Shown here: in pieces, positions 16,882 to 25,707 of the stretch
Layout: each line of letters begins with the position of its first letter
Numbering within the stretch: position 1 is the first letter of the stretch
NCBI GenBank assembly: GCA_041687075.1
Contig: JAWLCO010000036.1
Span: forward strand, 1-34,078
DNA length: 34,078 bases
From: ZC4RG25 sp041687075
GTDB lineage: Bacteria; Pseudomonadota; Alphaproteobacteria; Rhizobiales; Hyphomicrobiaceae
Direction of reading: 5' to 3'
Notes under the pieces: generated by a model
What the model saw: the letters and a program-made list of their open reading frames with translations, nothing else
What the model was told of the DNA's origin: nothing
Databases searched by the model: none
Position numbers and translations under genes: made by a program

Positions 16882-17418
16882 TTGCAGCCCACCACTCAGG
16901 AGCGGACGCGGGCCGCGCTCGAGCCCCAACGCGACGTCTCGATCAGGGTACCGCTTCGCCTCACCATCAACGGAACGCTCTACGACCTCGACGTGCCCCC
17001 GTGGACCACGCTGCTCGACCTGCTGCGGAACCGGCTCGATCTCGTCGGCACCAAGAAGGGCTGCGATCACGGCCAGTGCGGTGCCTGCACCGTTCTGGTC
17101 GATGGCAGGCGCATCCTGAGCTGCTTGACGCTTGCCGTGATGCAGGATGGACGGCAGGTGACGACCATCGAAGGCCTTGCCAGCGATGGCGCCCTGCACC
17201 CGATGCAGCAGGCGTTCATCGACCACGATGGTTTCCAGTGCGGGTACTGCACGCCGGGCCAGATCTGCTCTGCCGTCGGCCTCATCAACGAAGGCCACGC
17301 GCGCACGCCCGAGGAGGTACGCGAGCTGATGAGCGGTAACATCTGCCGCTGCGGGGCTTATCCCAACATCGTCGACGCGGTGGTGGAAGTGCTGTCCAGA
17401 CAGGGAGGCGGCGCGTGA
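16882..17418 (+). CDS. paoA: Molybdenum aldehyde oxidoreductase, 2Fe-2S subunit (PaoA/YagT-like)
   Basis: About 178 residues carrying two [2Fe-2S] clusters. The plant-ferredoxin-like cluster uses Cys61, 66, 69 and 81 (KKGCDHGQCGACTVLV), and the second uses Cys120, 123, 155 and 157 (CGYCTPGQ and CRCG). The wording of these motifs is very close to E. coli PaoA/YagT. The TTG at 16882 was chosen because GGAG lies 7 bp upstream; an earlier TTG at 16840 has no good site. E. coli PaoA begins with a Tat signal, but neither start gives twin arginines before a hydrophobic core, so the complex appears cytoplasmic. It overlaps the FAD subunit gene by 4 bp (GTGA). Confidence 0.92.
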   Translation: MQPTTQERTRAALEPQRDVSIRVPLRLTINGTLYDLDVPPWTTLLDLLRNRLDLVGTKKGCDHGQCGACTVLVDGRRILSCLTLAVMQDGRQVTTIEGLASDGALHPMQQAFIDHDGFQCGYCTPGQICSAVGLINEGHARTPEEVRELMSGNICRCGAYPNIVDAVVEVLSRQGGGA

Positions 17419-18431
17419 GACCGTTCAGCTATACGCGGGCCGGCGACGTTTCCGAGGCCGTCCGGGAAGCATCGGCCGGCGGCGTGAAGTTCATAGCCGG
17501 CGGCACCAACCTGATCGATCTGATGAAGGAGGATGTCGAGCGGCCCATGCGGCTCATCGACATCAACCAGCTGCCGCTCGACCGGATCGAGGAGACGTCC
17601 CACGGCGGCCTGCGTATGGGCGCCCTCGTGCGCAACTCCGATGCTGCCTACGATGCGCGGATCGCAGACCGGTATCCGCTGCTGTCGAGCGCCATGCTCG
17701 CCGGGGCGAGCCCGCAACTGCGCAATGCCGCCACCATCGGGGGCAACATCATGCAGAGAACGCGCTGCTACTATTTCTTCGACACGGCAACGCCCTGCAA
17801 CAAGCGCAAGCCCGGCAGCGGCTGCGGCGCGATCGGTGGCGTCAACCGTATTCACGCCATTCTCGGCGCCAGCGATCACTGCATCGCTACACATCCGTCC
17901 GATATGTGCGTCGCGCTCGCTGCACTGAATGCCGAGGTGCGCGTAGCGAAGCCCGACGGCAGCGAGCACATCATTCCCTTTACCGACTTCCACCGGCTGC
18001 CGGGCGATACACCGGAGCTGGACACGAATCTCGGCCCTGGCGAACTGATCACGGCTGTCGACCTGCCGAACGAGAGCTTCAATCGACATTACACCTACCT
18101 GAAACTGCGCGACCGTCAGTCCTATGCCTTCGCACTCGTCTCCGTGGCAGTGGCGTTGCGGCTCGAGAACGGTCAGATTGCGGACGCTCGCCTTGCGCTC
18201 GGCGGCGTTGCGCACAAGCCGTGGCGGGACAAGGATGCAGAGGGGCTGCTCGTCGGCAAGGCGCCGGAGCAGCAGCACTTCGCGGCGGTTGCGGATGCCA
18301 TCCTGCGCGACGCCATCGGCCAGGGCGGCAATGACTTCAAGATCCCGCTCGCTCACCGGGCCATCATCCGTGCCCTCGAGCAGGCCGCGAACGGCACACC
18401 ACAATCGCAGGTCGACAAGCGCGTCGCCTGA
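17415..18431 (+). CDS. paoB: Molybdenum aldehyde oxidoreductase, FAD/[4Fe-4S] subunit (PaoB/YagS-like)
   Basis: Encodes 338 residues of the CO dehydrogenase flavoprotein family. FAD-binding segments are IAGGTNLIDLMK (residues about 27-38) and ATIGGNIMQRTRC (107-118). Unlike ordinary xanthine dehydrogenase flavoproteins, it contains an insert with Cys118, Cys128, Cys137 and Cys156 (RTRCYYFFDT, PCNKRKPGSGC, SDHCIA), the spacing that ligates the extra [4Fe-4S] cluster in E. coli PaoB. This separates it clearly from XdhB or CoxM. The start is GTG at 17415 with GGAGG upstream and a 4 bp overlap with paoA. The Mo subunit begins 12 bp after its stop. Confidence 0.93.
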   Translation: MRPFSYTRAGDVSEAVREASAGGVKFIAGGTNLIDLMKEDVERPMRLIDINQLPLDRIEETSHGGLRMGALVRNSDAAYDARIADRYPLLSSAMLAGASPQLRNAATIGGNIMQRTRCYYFFDTATPCNKRKPGSGCGAIGGVNRIHAILGASDHCIATHPSDMCVALAALNAEVRVAKPDGSEHIIPFTDFHRLPGDTPELDTNLGPGELITAVDLPNESFNRHYTYLKLRDRQSYAFALVSVAVALRLENGQIADARLALGGVAHKPWRDKDAEGLLVGKAPEQQHFAAVADAILRDAIGQGGNDFKIPLAHRAIIRALEQAANGTPQSQVDKRVA

Positions 18432-18443
18432 GGGAGGCCAGCC

Positions 18444-20669
18444 ATGGTGACAACTGTTCACATTGGCGATCCGCTGAGCCGCGTCGATGGCGTCGAAAAG
18501 GTCACCGGCGCGGCACGTTATGCGGCGGAATACCCCGTCGACGGGTTGCTCCACGGGTTCGCGATCTCCAGTCCCATCACCAAGGGGCGCATCGCAGATA
18601 TCGACACGGCAGCGGCCCTGGCCGTACCCGGCGTCGTCGAGGTGATCACCCATCTCAACCGGCCGCACGTCGCCTGGCTCGACAGCAGCTATGAAGATGA
18701 TGCAGCTCCCCCGGGCTCACCATTTCGCCCGCTCTATGATGAGAAGATCCACTTCAGCGGACAGCCGATAGCTCTGGTCATTGCTGAATCGCCGGAGCTT
18801 GCGCGCTATGGCGCGGCGCTCGTCGCTGTGACCTTCGACGACGAGCCACACAACACCGATTTCAATACTGGATTGGCCGAGCGCTTTGTGCCGCAAGAGC
18901 AGCGTTCGCATGCCGCTTCACCAAAGAACAGAGGTGACGCCGATGGCGCGCTGAACGCTGCGTCGGTCCGCATCAGCGGCGATTACCACCTGATGACGGA
19001 AGTTCATAACCCTATCGAGATGCACGCCTCCACGGTGGTCTGGGAGGACGGCGGCAAGATCACCGTCTACGACAAGAATCAGGGCTCGCAGAACGTCCAG
19101 AACTATCTGTCCAATGTCTCCAATCTGTCTGGCGACGACGTTCGCGTCCGCAACCCTTACGTTGGCGGCGCTTTCGGTTCGGGCTTGAGGCCGCAGTGGC
19201 AGGTCAATCTCGCGGTCCTTGCCGCCAAGAAGCTCGAGCGCTCGGTTCGGGTCGTCATGACCCGGCAGCAGATGTTCACTCACACGCACCGTCCTGAGTG
19301 CCTCCAGTGCGTGTCACTCGCCGCGGACGAGAGCGGCAAGCTGGCAGCGATCGCCGTCGATGCCACGACAGCCACCTCACGGTACGAAGATTATTCCGAA
19401 AGCGTCGTGAAGTGGACCGGCATAATCTATGGCTGTGAGAACGGCGCATTCGGATATTCCCTCGTCCCGCTCGATACGTCGACACCTGGCGACATGCGCG
19501 CACCCGGCGCGGCTACGGGGATGAATCTGTTCGAGATCGCCATGGACGAGCTTGCGTACGCTGCGGGCATGGACCCGCTCGAGCTGCGCATCGTCAACTT
19601 CACCGACGTCGACCTGGAGAACAATGCGCCGTACACCAGCAAAGCGCTGCTCGCTGCCTACAGGGAAGGCGCGGCGCGTTTCGGCTGGGACAAGCGGAGC
19701 CATGCGCCGCGATCCATGCGTGATGGCAAGGAGCTTGTCGGGTGGGGCATGGCCAGCGGCATCTGGGAGACACTCCTGATGCAGATTACCGCCCGCGCGA
19801 TAGTCAGTGCGGATGGATACCTGGAGATCGCATCGGCGGCTTCGGACATCGGCACGGGCACCTACACCATCATGGCCCAGGTCGCGTGCGAAACCCTCGG
19901 ACTACCCGCCGATCGCGTCCGCGTAAGACTTGGCGATTCCGACCTGCCGGCCTCACCGCTCGAGGGCGGATCCTGGATGGCGGCTTCTGTGGGTGCCGCG
20001 GTCCAGCTCGCCTGCCGGTCACTGGCCAGCGAGCTTCTCAACGATGCAACCAGGATGAGCAATTCGCCGATTGGCACTCCGACGCTCGACCAGGTCGAGT
20101 TCGCAGACGGCGCAATCCGCCTCAAAGGAGATCCCTCCCGCCTCGTCAGGTATGAAGACATCCTAAAGGCTTCGGGCAAGCCTTCAGTCGCAGCCGAAGA
20201 GACATTCAAGCCTCAACGCAGGACCGACAAGACGAGCAACGCGCACTCGGCAGTCTTCGCGGAGGTCAAAGTCGATGAGGAGCTTGGCGTCGTTCGCGTC
20301 ACCCGCGTCGTTTGCGCCGCTGCGGCGGGGCGCATTCTCAATCCCATGACCGCGCGCAGCCAGATCGTCGGGAGCGTCGTCATGGGGATCGGCATGGCGC
20401 TCGAGGAAGAAGCGATGACGGATCACCGGATCGGGCGCATCATGAACCACAATCTCGCCGAATACCACGTGCCGGTTCACGCCGATGTCGGTCACATTGA
20501 TGTGATCTTCGTCGACGAGCCAGACCCGGAAGTTTCTCCGCTCGGCGCAAAGGGCCTGGGCGAGCTTGGCATCGTCGGCGCTGCGGCAGCGATTGCCAAC
20601 GCCATCTTCCACGCCACGGGCAAGCGGATCAGAGATCTGCCGATCACCATCGACAAGCTGATCACCTGA
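18444..20669 (+). CDS. paoC: Molybdenum aldehyde oxidoreductase, molybdopterin-binding subunit (PaoC/YagR-like)
   Basis: The 741-residue catalytic subunit, which should bind molybdopterin cytosine dinucleotide and oxidise aldehydes to acids. The N-terminal domain has RVDGVEKVTGAARYAAEYP, usual for the family. Molybdopterin-contact segments include NPYVGGAFGSGLRPQ, MRAPGAATGMNLFEIAMDELA and ASDIGTGTYTIMAQ. The catalytic base is Glu707 in KGLGELGIVGAAAAI. Length and motifs match PaoC (about 730 residues) rather than xanthine dehydrogenase. The ATG follows GGAGG. No PaoD/XdhC-like insertion chaperone follows within the window, so maturation would need one elsewhere. Molybdate supply by modABC nearby fits. 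Confidence 0.94.
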   Translation: MVTTVHIGDPLSRVDGVEKVTGAARYAAEYPVDGLLHGFAISSPITKGRIADIDTAAALAVPGVVEVITHLNRPHVAWLDSSYEDDAAPPGSPFRPLYDEKIHFSGQPIALVIAESPELARYGAALVAVTFDDEPHNTDFNTGLAERFVPQEQRSHAASPKNRGDADGALNAASVRISGDYHLMTEVHNPIEMHASTVVWEDGGKITVYDKNQGSQNVQNYLSNVSNLSGDDVRVRNPYVGGAFGSGLRPQWQVNLAVLAAKKLERSVRVVMTRQQMFTHTHRPECLQCVSLAADESGKLAAIAVDATTATSRYEDYSESVVKWTGIIYGCENGAFGYSLVPLDTSTPGDMRAPGAATGMNLFEIAMDELAYAAGMDPLELRIVNFTDVDLENNAPYTSKALLAAYREGAARFGWDKRSHAPRSMRDGKELVGWGMASGIWETLLMQITARAIVSADGYLEIASAASDIGTGTYTIMAQVACETLGLPADRVRVRLGDSDLPASPLEGGSWMAASVGAAVQLACRSLASELLNDATRMSNSPIGTPTLDQVEFADGAIRLKGDPSRLVRYEDILKASGKPSVAAEETFKPQRRTDKTSNAHSAVFAEVKVDEELGVVRVTRVVCAAAAGRILNPMTARSQIVGSVVMGIGMALEEEAMTDHRIGRIMNHNLAEYHVPVHADVGHIDVIFVDEPDPEVSPLGAKGLGELGIVGAAAAIANAIFHATGKRIRDLPITIDKLIT

Positions 20670-20674
20670 CCCAA

Positions 20675-20692
20675 GGGGCGACAACTCGCCTC
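20675..20692 (+). terminator. Hairpin after paoC, possible terminator
   Basis: GGGGCGA and TCGCCTC form a 7 bp stem with one G-U pair and a CAAC tetraloop, starting 5 bp after the paoC stop. No T tract follows, so if it terminates it is probably Rho-assisted or only stabilises the 3' end. Confidence 0.35.
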
Positions 20693-20975
20693 CTCGGGCT
20701 TGAGATCATTGCCGATTTTCTGTGATGGTTAACCCGCGGTAGAGCACTCCCGAACGGCATTACTGTACGCCGGAATGCTGTGCGGCCTTTTCACCTTCCA
20801 GGTGCGGCAACGCAACGCCGCGGCTATTGCGCCCCAGCATCCGGGATAAGTACAACCTGGTAAGCACTTGGCTCTGGGAGGAAACGCCGGGACCGTATAT
20901 TGTTGCGACGGGTTCCGGGCTGTCCGTCCGTTCTGCAAGAACAAGCGCTCCGGACAAAGGCAACGATAAAATGAC

Positions 20976-20990
20976 TGCGACGCCGTCGCA
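20976..20990. promoter_or_regulatory. 15 bp dyad upstream of the RND adaptor gene, possible operator
   Basis: TGCGACG-C-CGTCGCA is a perfect 7+1+7 inverted repeat ending about 15 bp before the adaptor start and beginning 3 bp after TAAAAT (20967-20972). That would place it over the transcription start, a common repressor position for RND pumps. It could instead form an mRNA hairpin next to the ribosome binding site. Confidence 0.4.
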
Positions 20991-21008
20991 TGGGGTGAGG
21001 ACGACGTG

Positions 21009-22106
21009 ATGCGTAAACTGCTGCTGGTCGCTTTGGCACTGGTGACGGCCACCGGGGTGGCCGTTGTGCTCGTGCCGGACTGGCAGACGAACCTGCATGC
21101 CGAGAAGAGCCCCAAGCCTGCGGCGGTTCAGCAGGAACGCGCCATCTCCGTCGAGGTCGCCCCGGCGGTATCCACGGTCTATCAGGAGGATCTCCGCTCC
21201 GTCGGCAGCCTGATGTCCGACGAATCCGTTCAGATCGCATCGGAGATCGCAGGACGGATCGCGAGCTTCGAGTTTTCTGAAGGCCAGCCGGTTTCCATGG
21301 GCGATGCACTCATCAAGCTGGATGATGCGCTCGCGCAGGCCGAGCTCGTTGATGCGAAGGCCCGCTTCGCGCTGGCACGCGCCAACCGGGAGCGCGCGCG
21401 CACCCTCTCCAAGAGCGGCCACGTCACCGAGCGGGCGCACGACGAGGCCGATGCCGCATTCGAGACCTCCCGCGCTGCCCTGGAGCTTGCCACCGTCAAG
21501 CTTTCCAAGCACATCATCAGGGCCCCGTTCGACGGCATCGTCGGACTGCGGAATACCTCAGTCGGCGCCTACGTCAGCATCGGCACGCCGATGGTGAACC
21601 TCGAGAAGATCGACGTTCTCAAGATCGACTTCAAACTGCCGGAAACCGCTCTGACAGAAATCACGACGGGGCAGAGCGTCATCGTGGAGGTCGATGCGCT
21701 GCCGGGCCGAACGTTCTCGGCCGAGATTTATGCCATCAGCCCGATGGTGGATGTGAACGGCCGCGCTCTGCACGTGCGTGCACGGATGAAGAACCCTGAT
21801 CTGCTGCTGCGGCCGGGGCTGTTTGCCCGCGTTACGGTGAAGGGCCGGGACACGCATGAGGTGGTGATGGTGCCGGAGAGCGCCATCGTTCCGCGCGGCG
21901 GCGAGACCTTCGTGTACGTGATTCGCGGCGGCAAGGCCGTTGAAACGAAGGTCACGCTCGGAAAGCGCGAGGCCGGCAAGGTTCAGATTCTCTCTGGCCT
22001 CGAAGCCAAATCTACGGTCGTGGTTGCCGGACAGCTGAAGCTTCGGAATGGCGTTGAGGTCGACGTCGTACAGTCCCAGAGCCAGCCGGTGCTGGAGAAG
22101 AGCTGA
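21009..22106 (+). CDS. RND efflux periplasmic adaptor subunit (MFP)
   Basis: About 365 residues of the AcrA/MexE/HlyD family. An N-terminal hydrophobic segment (LLLVALALVTATGVAVVLV) anchors or exports it. Then come the lipoyl half-motif ASEIAGRIASFEFSEGQPVSMGDALIKLDD, an alpha-hairpin coiled coil (ARFALARANRERARTLSKSG), the second lipoyl half IIRAPFDGIVGLRNTSVGAYVS, a beta-barrel, and a membrane-proximal domain with VPESAIVPRGGETFVYVI. It links the inner-membrane pump to an outer-membrane channel, which is not encoded here. The ATG at 21009 is preceded by a GTG at 21006; GAGG upstream suits either. It overlaps the pump gene by one base (TGATG). Confidence 0.93.
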   Translation: MRKLLLVALALVTATGVAVVLVPDWQTNLHAEKSPKPAAVQQERAISVEVAPAVSTVYQEDLRSVGSLMSDESVQIASEIAGRIASFEFSEGQPVSMGDALIKLDDALAQAELVDAKARFALARANRERARTLSKSGHVTERAHDEADAAFETSRAALELATVKLSKHIIRAPFDGIVGLRNTSVGAYVSIGTPMVNLEKIDVLKIDFKLPETALTEITTGQSVIVEVDALPGRTFSAEIYAISPMVDVNGRALHVRARMKNPDLLLRPGLFARVTVKGRDTHEVVMVPESAIVPRGGETFVYVIRGGKAVETKVTLGKREAGKVQILSGLEAKSTVVVAGQLKLRNGVEVDVVQSQSQPVLEKS

Positions 22107-25100
22107 TGAACCCGGTCGAGGTCTGCATCCGGCGCCCCGTCTTCGCGACGGTCCTCAGTCTCGTCCTGGTGCTGCTTGGCCTCGTTTCATACTCCCGGTT
22201 GACGGTCCGCGAATACCCGAACGTCGACGAGCCGACCGTTTCGGTCACGACGACCTATCCCGGGGCCGCGCCCAACATCGTCGAGACGCAGGTCACGCAG
22301 GTTCTCGAAGGCTCGATCGCCGGCATCGCCGGCATCGACGTTCTGGAATCGACCAGCCGCTCCGAGACGAGCCGGATCACGATCCGGTTTCGGCAGGAGG
22401 TGAATCCAGACGAGGCCGCAAACGATGTTCGCGACCGTGTCGGCCGTGTCCGCGGGCGTCTTCCCGACGAGATCGACGAACCTATCATCCGCAAAGTGGA
22501 GGCCGATGCCCAGGCGGTGATGTACCTCGTGTTCACCAGCGACCAGATGTCGGCGCTGGAGATCACCGATTATGTCGACCGCTATGTTATCGACCGGCTG
22601 AAGAACCTGACGGGCGTCGCCGACGTGCAGATCTATGGCGAACGCCGGTACGCCATGCGGATCTGGATAGACCGCGAACGGCTCGCGGCGTTCGCGCTGA
22701 CGGTGCAGGACGTGGAGAACGCTCTGCGCAACCAGAATATCGAGATCCCCTCGGGGCGCATCGAGAGCCGCGACCGCGAGTTCAGCGTCCTGTCGCGCAC
22801 AGGGCTCACCACGCCGGAAGAATTCCGCGGCATCGTCGTCAAGCGAGCGGACGGCTATCAGGTCAAGCTCGGTGATATTGCCCGCGTCGAGCTCGGCGCA
22901 GAGGATGAGCGCCGCGACAGCCGGTACAACGGCCAGCCGGCGATCGCCGTCGGCATCATCAAGCAGGCCGTGGCCAATCCGCTCGATGTCTCTCAGGCCG
23001 TCCGGAGCGTCCTGCCGGATTTGAACGCGTCGTTCCCCAACGGCCTCCAGGCCGACATCGGCAACGACGACGCCGTTTTCATCAACGAGTCCATCAAGGC
23101 GGTTTTCACCACGATCGCCGAAGCCATCGTGCTCGTGGTGATCGTGATCTTCTTCTTCCTGAGATCCGTACGGGCGTCGCTCATTCCGATCGTCACCATC
23201 CCGATCTCGCTCATCTCAACCTGCACGCTTCTTCTGGCATTCGGCTTCAGCATCAACACGCTGACACTGCTCGCGATGGTGCTGGCGATCGGCCTCGTCG
23301 TCGACGATGCCATCGTCGTGCTCGAAAACATCTCGCGCCACGTCGAGAGCGGGATGCGACCCTTGCAGGCCGCCATCAAGGGAACCCGCGAGATCGCCTT
23401 TGCCGTTCTCGCGATGACATTGACGCTGACGGCGGTCTACGCGCCCATCGCGTTTGCCCCGGGGCGCACCGGACGCCTTTTTCTCGAGTTCGCGCTGGCT
23501 CTCGCGGGGGCCGTTCTGGTGTCCGGCTTCGTCGCGCTGACGCTGACGCCGATGCTTTGCTCCAAGGTGGTGCGCCACAATCCGTCGCCCGGGCGCCTCT
23601 TCACGACGATCGAGCACGGCCTGGAACGATTTGAGGCCGGTTACCGCCGGTCTGTGGAGCTGGCGCTTTCCGTCCGATGGCTCGTGGTCGGGCTCGCTGT
23701 TCTGACGGCCGGGGCCGCCGCGCTCCTGTTTGTCAATCTCAAGTCGGAGCTTTCGCCGGTCGAAGACCGCGGCGTCATCATGATTCGCGGCTCGGGGCCC
23801 GAAGGTTCGACGCTCGCCTACAACAGCCGCTACAGTGCCCAGGCCGACGCGATCCTGGCGGAGCTGCCGGAAGTCCGCTCCCGGCTGACGATCAACGGCC
23901 TCTGGTCGCAGGTCAGCAACTTCATCGTGATCGGCCGGCTGCAGGACTGGTCGGAGCGGGATCGCAAGCAGCAGGAGCTGACGGCGCTCACCGGCCCCAA
24001 GGTCCGGAGCATACCGGGCGTGCTGGCCTTCGCGCAAAACCCGGCTTCTCTCGGCCAGCGCGGAGGCTCCCGGCCGATCGAGTTCGTCATTCAGACCTCC
24101 GGTACGTACGAGCAGCTTCAGGAGTACGCCGACAAGATGCTCGAACGCATCCGCGACTACCCGGGTCTGGATGGCGTCGACACGGACCTGAAGCTGAACT
24201 CCCCCGAATTGCGGATCGACGTCAACCGCGCCAAGATCGCCGATCTGGGGATAGATGTGTCCGTCGTCGGGCGGACGCTGGAGACCTTGCTCGGCGGGCG
24301 GCAAGTGACGCGATTCGAGCAGAACGGCGAGCAGTATGACGTTCTCGTACAGCTGGCCGCCGAGGACCGCAGCTCGCCCGAAACACTGTCGACCATCTTC
24401 GTGCGCGGTGCGGGCGGCGACATGGTGCAGCTTTCGAACATCGTGACCGTCAGCGAGACAGTCGCACCCAAGGAGCTGAGGCGGTTCAATCAGCTCCGCT
24501 CGGTGACGATCCAGGCCAACCTTGCACCAGGTTACTCGCTGGGCGACGGCCTCGCGTTCCTGGAGCAGGCGGCGCAGGAGGTGCTGCCGGCCAACATTCA
24601 GACCGACCTCAATGGTCAGAGCCGCGAGTTCCGCGCCGCGGGGCAAAGCCTAGCCTTCGTGTTCCTGCTGGCCCTCGGCTTCATCTATCTCGTGCTGTCC
24701 GCCCAGTTCGAAAGCTTCCGTTCGCCCATCATCATCATGGTGACGGTGCCACTTTCGATGGCGGGCGCGTTGGCGGCGCTCAATCTCACGGGCGGGACGC
24801 TCAACGTCTACTCGCAGATCGGCCTGGTAACTCTGATCGGCCTCATCACCAAGCACGGCATTCTCATCGTCGATTTCGCCAACCAGCAGCAGGAACTGGG
24901 CAAGGACAAGCGCAGCGCCGTGATCAATGCCGCGGCTCTCCGCCTTCGGCCGATTCTGATGACCACCGGCGCCATGGTGCTCGGGGCAGTGCCGCTGGCG
25001 CTTGCCACCGGCGCGGGAGCCGAGAGCCGTCAGCAGATCGGCTGGGTCATCGCCGGCGGCATGACCCTGGGCACCGTCCTGACGCTGTTCGTCGTGCCCG

Positions 25101-25183
25101 TGGTTTACACGCTCCTGAGCCGCGACTACCAGCTGGCCAGAGACGAGGAAGAGCTGACCAGTCAGCCAGCACCGGCCGAATGA
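22106..25183 (+). CDS. RND efflux transporter, HAE1-like inner-membrane pump
   Basis: A 1025-residue proton-driven exporter, the usual size of AcrB-type pumps. It begins with the family N-terminus (VEVCIRRPVFATVLSLVLVLLGL) and the porter segment REYPNVDEPTVSVTTTYPGA. The TM4 motif GLVVDDAIVVLEN carries the two adjacent Asp residues of the proton relay. The C-terminal half shows the repeated topology with LGFIYLVLSAQFESFRSP and GLITKHGILIVDFANQ. It belongs to the MexF/MdtB-like branch; the substrate cannot be read from sequence. A strong terminator follows its stop. No outer-membrane component is adjacent, so it probably shares a TolC-like channel. Confidence 0.95.
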   Translation: MNPVEVCIRRPVFATVLSLVLVLLGLVSYSRLTVREYPNVDEPTVSVTTTYPGAAPNIVETQVTQVLEGSIAGIAGIDVLESTSRSETSRITIRFRQEVNPDEAANDVRDRVGRVRGRLPDEIDEPIIRKVEADAQAVMYLVFTSDQMSALEITDYVDRYVIDRLKNLTGVADVQIYGERRYAMRIWIDRERLAAFALTVQDVENALRNQNIEIPSGRIESRDREFSVLSRTGLTTPEEFRGIVVKRADGYQVKLGDIARVELGAEDERRDSRYNGQPAIAVGIIKQAVANPLDVSQAVRSVLPDLNASFPNGLQADIGNDDAVFINESIKAVFTTIAEAIVLVVIVIFFFLRSVRASLIPIVTIPISLISTCTLLLAFGFSINTLTLLAMVLAIGLVVDDAIVVLENISRHVESGMRPLQAAIKGTREIAFAVLAMTLTLTAVYAPIAFAPGRTGRLFLEFALALAGAVLVSGFVALTLTPMLCSKVVRHNPSPGRLFTTIEHGLERFEAGYRRSVELALSVRWLVVGLAVLTAGAAALLFVNLKSELSPVEDRGVIMIRGSGPEGSTLAYNSRYSAQADAILAELPEVRSRLTINGLWSQVSNFIVIGRLQDWSERDRKQQELTALTGPKVRSIPGVLAFAQNPASLGQRGGSRPIEFVIQTSGTYEQLQEYADKMLERIRDYPGLDGVDTDLKLNSPELRIDVNRAKIADLGIDVSVVGRTLETLLGGRQVTRFEQNGEQYDVLVQLAAEDRSSPETLSTIFVRGAGGDMVQLSNIVTVSETVAPKELRRFNQLRSVTIQANLAPGYSLGDGLAFLEQAAQEVLPANIQTDLNGQSREFRAAGQSLAFVFLLALGFIYLVLSAQFESFRSPIIIMVTVPLSMAGALAALNLTGGTLNVYSQIGLVTLIGLITKHGILIVDFANQQQELGKDKRSAVINAAALRLRPILMTTGAMVLGAVPLALATGAGAESRQQIGWVIAGGMTLGTVLTLFVVPVVYTLLSRDYQLARDEEELTSQPAPAE

Positions 25184-25186
25184 AAT

Positions 25187-25212
25187 GGGGCGGTCCCGCC
25201 GCCCCTTTCTTT
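25187..25212 (+). terminator. Rho-independent terminator after the RND operon
   Basis: A perfect 7 bp GC stem, GGGGCGG / CCGCCCC, with a 5-nt loop TCCCG, is followed directly by TTTCTTT. It starts 4 bp after the pump stop codon and lies between convergent genes. Confidence 0.8.
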
Positions 25213-25235
25213 GCCCATTCGCAGAGGGCAGTCCT

Positions 25236-25664
25236 TCAGCCCTGCGGCTGATTCAGCGGATGCCCAAAGCTCCACGAGTGGCCGAAGGGATCGAGAATCT
25301 GGGCGTACCGCTCGCCCCAGAACGCATCCCAAGGCGGCATGATGACAGTGGCTCCGGCAGCCGCCGCGCGCTCTACCGCTGCATCGCAGTTCGGCACCCC
25401 GATGTGCATGGTGACGGTGGTGCCGCCGAGCGCCTTAGGGCCTGAGACACTAGACCCTTCAGCACATTGTATGTCTGGAAAATGATCGCGTACGAATATC
25501 CGGGTGCCATTGACCCGCATCTCCGCATGCAGCAGCGATTTCCCATCCTGGGCAGGAACGCGCATCACCTCGGTTGCGCCGAAGGCCTTCTTGTAGAACT
25601 CCAGCGCCTCCGCGGCCTGTTCTATGACGAGGTGCGGAATGACCCCGCATGTCTGATCTGTCAT
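25236..25664 (-). CDS. VOC/glyoxalase superfamily protein, PhnB-like
   Basis: About 142 residues. PhnB-type members of the vicinal oxygen chelate fold are recognised by HLVIEQAAEALEFYKKAFGATEVMR at the N-terminus and LDPFGHSWSFGHP near the C-terminus. The middle carries HAEMRVNGTRIFVRDHFPD and the ADAAVERAAAAGA-like helix (CDAAVERAAAAGATV). The reaction is unknown; many such proteins have lost the metal site. The ATG at 25664 follows GGAGG; an upstream TTG two codons earlier has no better support. It is the last of four closely spaced minus-strand genes (BNR, MoaD-like, DUF1579, VOC), 43 bp after DUF1579. Confidence 0.88.
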   Translation of the reverse strand: MTDQTCGVIPHLVIEQAAEALEFYKKAFGATEVMRVPAQDGKSLLHAEMRVNGTRIFVRDHFPDIQCAEGSSVSGPKALGGTTVTMHIGVPNCDAAVERAAAAGATVIMPPWDAFWGERYAQILDPFGHSWSFGHPLNQPQG

Positions 25665-25707
25665 TCTCAAAACCCTCCATCCAGTTTTCAGAATTGCTAC
25701 CTCTTGC

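Larger units (their letters stand above)
20670..21005. other. 336 bp intergenic region between Pao operon and RND pump
   Basis: No gene was found. It contains a hairpin just after paoC (20675-20692), a TAAAAT hexamer at 20967-20972 that could be a -10 element for the pump operon, and a 15 bp dyad at 20976-20990. The middle part shows only weak imperfect inverted repeats. Confidence 0.6.

Noticed and set aside
17358..18668. A 436-codon minus-strand frame opposite paoA-paoC
   Set aside because: Antisense to three unmistakable molybdenum hydroxylase genes, with no family resemblance.
23216..24646. A 476-codon minus-strand frame inside the RND pump gene
   Set aside because: It lies opposite a well-recognised RND transporter and its product is Arg/Asp-rich with no domain, a typical shadow frame.
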